Notes under the pieces: model-generated | The model's input: the letters and a program-made list of their open reading frames with translations, nothing else | Told to the model about the DNA's origin: nothing | Databases searched by the model: none | Part shown: piece after piece, positions 4,788-5,102 of the stretch | Layout: every line of letters begins with the position of its first letter | Position numbering within the stretch: the first letter of the stretch is position 1 | Source of the DNA: Methanobacteriaceae archaeon | GTDB lineage: Archaea > Methanobacteriota > Methanobacteria > Methanobacteriales > Methanobacteriaceae | Assembly (NCBI GenBank): GCA_030681145.1 | Contig: JAUXXK010000038.1 | Location: 1 to 5,102, forward strand | DNA length: 5,102 bases | Direction of reading: 5' to 3' | Program-made: the position numbers and the translations under genes

Positions 4788-5102
4788 TTAAGCATATGAT
4801 ATAAATGATTCAAGTTTTATACTCTCGTTATGTCTGTAATCAATGGTTATTATTGCTCCGTTTAATCCATGGTGATTTGCCATTTTGATATATGCAGATT
4901 TTTGTATGCCAAAATATCCACAGGTGGGATCATAGATATATCCATTAAATAAAACAACTTGATGTCCTTTGCTGTAGTCTTTATTCCATACTTGTAATAA
5001 TTTTACATTATGATAACCCTGTTCATAAATATATTCTGCAAATATTTCGGATTTATTTTTACAATTAAAATTATTAGAATAAGGTATGTCCTTAATTTCG
5101 TT
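4788..5102 (-). CDS. C-terminal part of a transglutaminase-like (papain-fold) cysteine enzyme, cut by the window edge
   Basis: The reading frame is open from the window edge to TAA at 4788-4790, giving 104 residues; the start lies outside. Counting from the first visible residue, C14 sits in NCKNKSEIFAEYIYEQGY, H47 in SKGHQVVLF, and D58 in YIYDPTCG. The order is Cys followed by an S-x-hydrophobic-F helix and then a conserved Gly, then strand G-H, then strand Y-D-P-T. This matches the Cys-His-Asp triad of the transglutaminase-like superfamily, whose members include proteases, peptide N-glycanases and pseudomurein endoisopeptidases of methanogens and their viruses. The actual reaction cannot be decided from this fragment. 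An additional Cys (C61) follows the Asp. There is no sign of truncation within the frame, and T-run terminators follow. The next gene on the same strand, the binding protein, has its own promoter. Confidence 0.6.
   Translation of the reverse strand, partial: NEIKDIPYSNNFNCKNKSEIFAEYIYEQGYHNVKLLQVWNKDYSKGHQVVLFNGYIYDPTCGYFGIQKSAYIKMANHHGLNGAIITIDYRHNESIKLESFISYA

Noticed and set aside
1..5102. CRISPR array, tRNA, rRNA or insertion sequence
   Set aside because: No regularly spaced identical repeats of suitable length, no tRNA-like cloverleaf and no transposase-like protein were seen.

Overview
The window is AT-rich (coding regions included). It shows archaeal signals: short TATA-like boxes about 25 bases ahead of likely starts, G-rich ribosome-binding sites, and T-run terminators instead of clear hairpin-plus-U terminators. 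The protein set is a stand-alone receiver regulator of the methanogen type, a CopG-like ribbon-helix-helix protein, a 14-TM-type MFS exporter, a NitT/TauT-type binding protein and a transglutaminase-like protein. Together these point to a methanogen of the Methanobacteriales, perhaps Methanobacterium or a relative. That assignment is inference; no rRNA or marker gene is present.

Layout. Bases 1-121 are noncoding and hold the T-run end of the first operon. Bases 122-1309 hold a tight minus-strand operon, read right to left: a 59-residue ribbon-helix-helix protein, then a 104-residue protein of unknown family, then a 223-residue response regulator. Gaps are 11 and 10 bases, and each downstream ribosome-binding site touches the preceding stop codon. 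The C-terminal half of the response regulator resembles the 104-residue protein, so the operon seems to encode one domain twice: free-standing, and fused to a phospho-receiver. Upstream (1310-1542) lie a TATA box bracketed by a 13-base inverted repeat and four alternating copies of a GGTAGATATTC-like half-site.

Bases 1543-1746 hold a possible small single-TM protein on the minus strand, with a perfect 16-base palindrome in its promoter region. Bases 1747-2212 are a 466-base stretch without a convincing gene; it holds small repeats and the start signals of two divergent genes. Bases 2213-3670 encode the MFS transporter on the plus strand. It converges, with only 8 bases between stops, on a membrane-anchored ABC-type substrate-binding protein (3679-4635, minus). 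The right end (4788-5102, minus) is the C-terminal part of a gene that runs off the window and looks like a Cys-His-Asp transglutaminase-like enzyme.

The most noteworthy signal is the three-gene regulator operon with its shared, unrecognised domain and its repeat-rich upstream region. It looks like a one-operon signalling and transcription module with no histidine kinase in the window. The transporter, binding protein and end gene look like ordinary accessory genes without their usual partners nearby.
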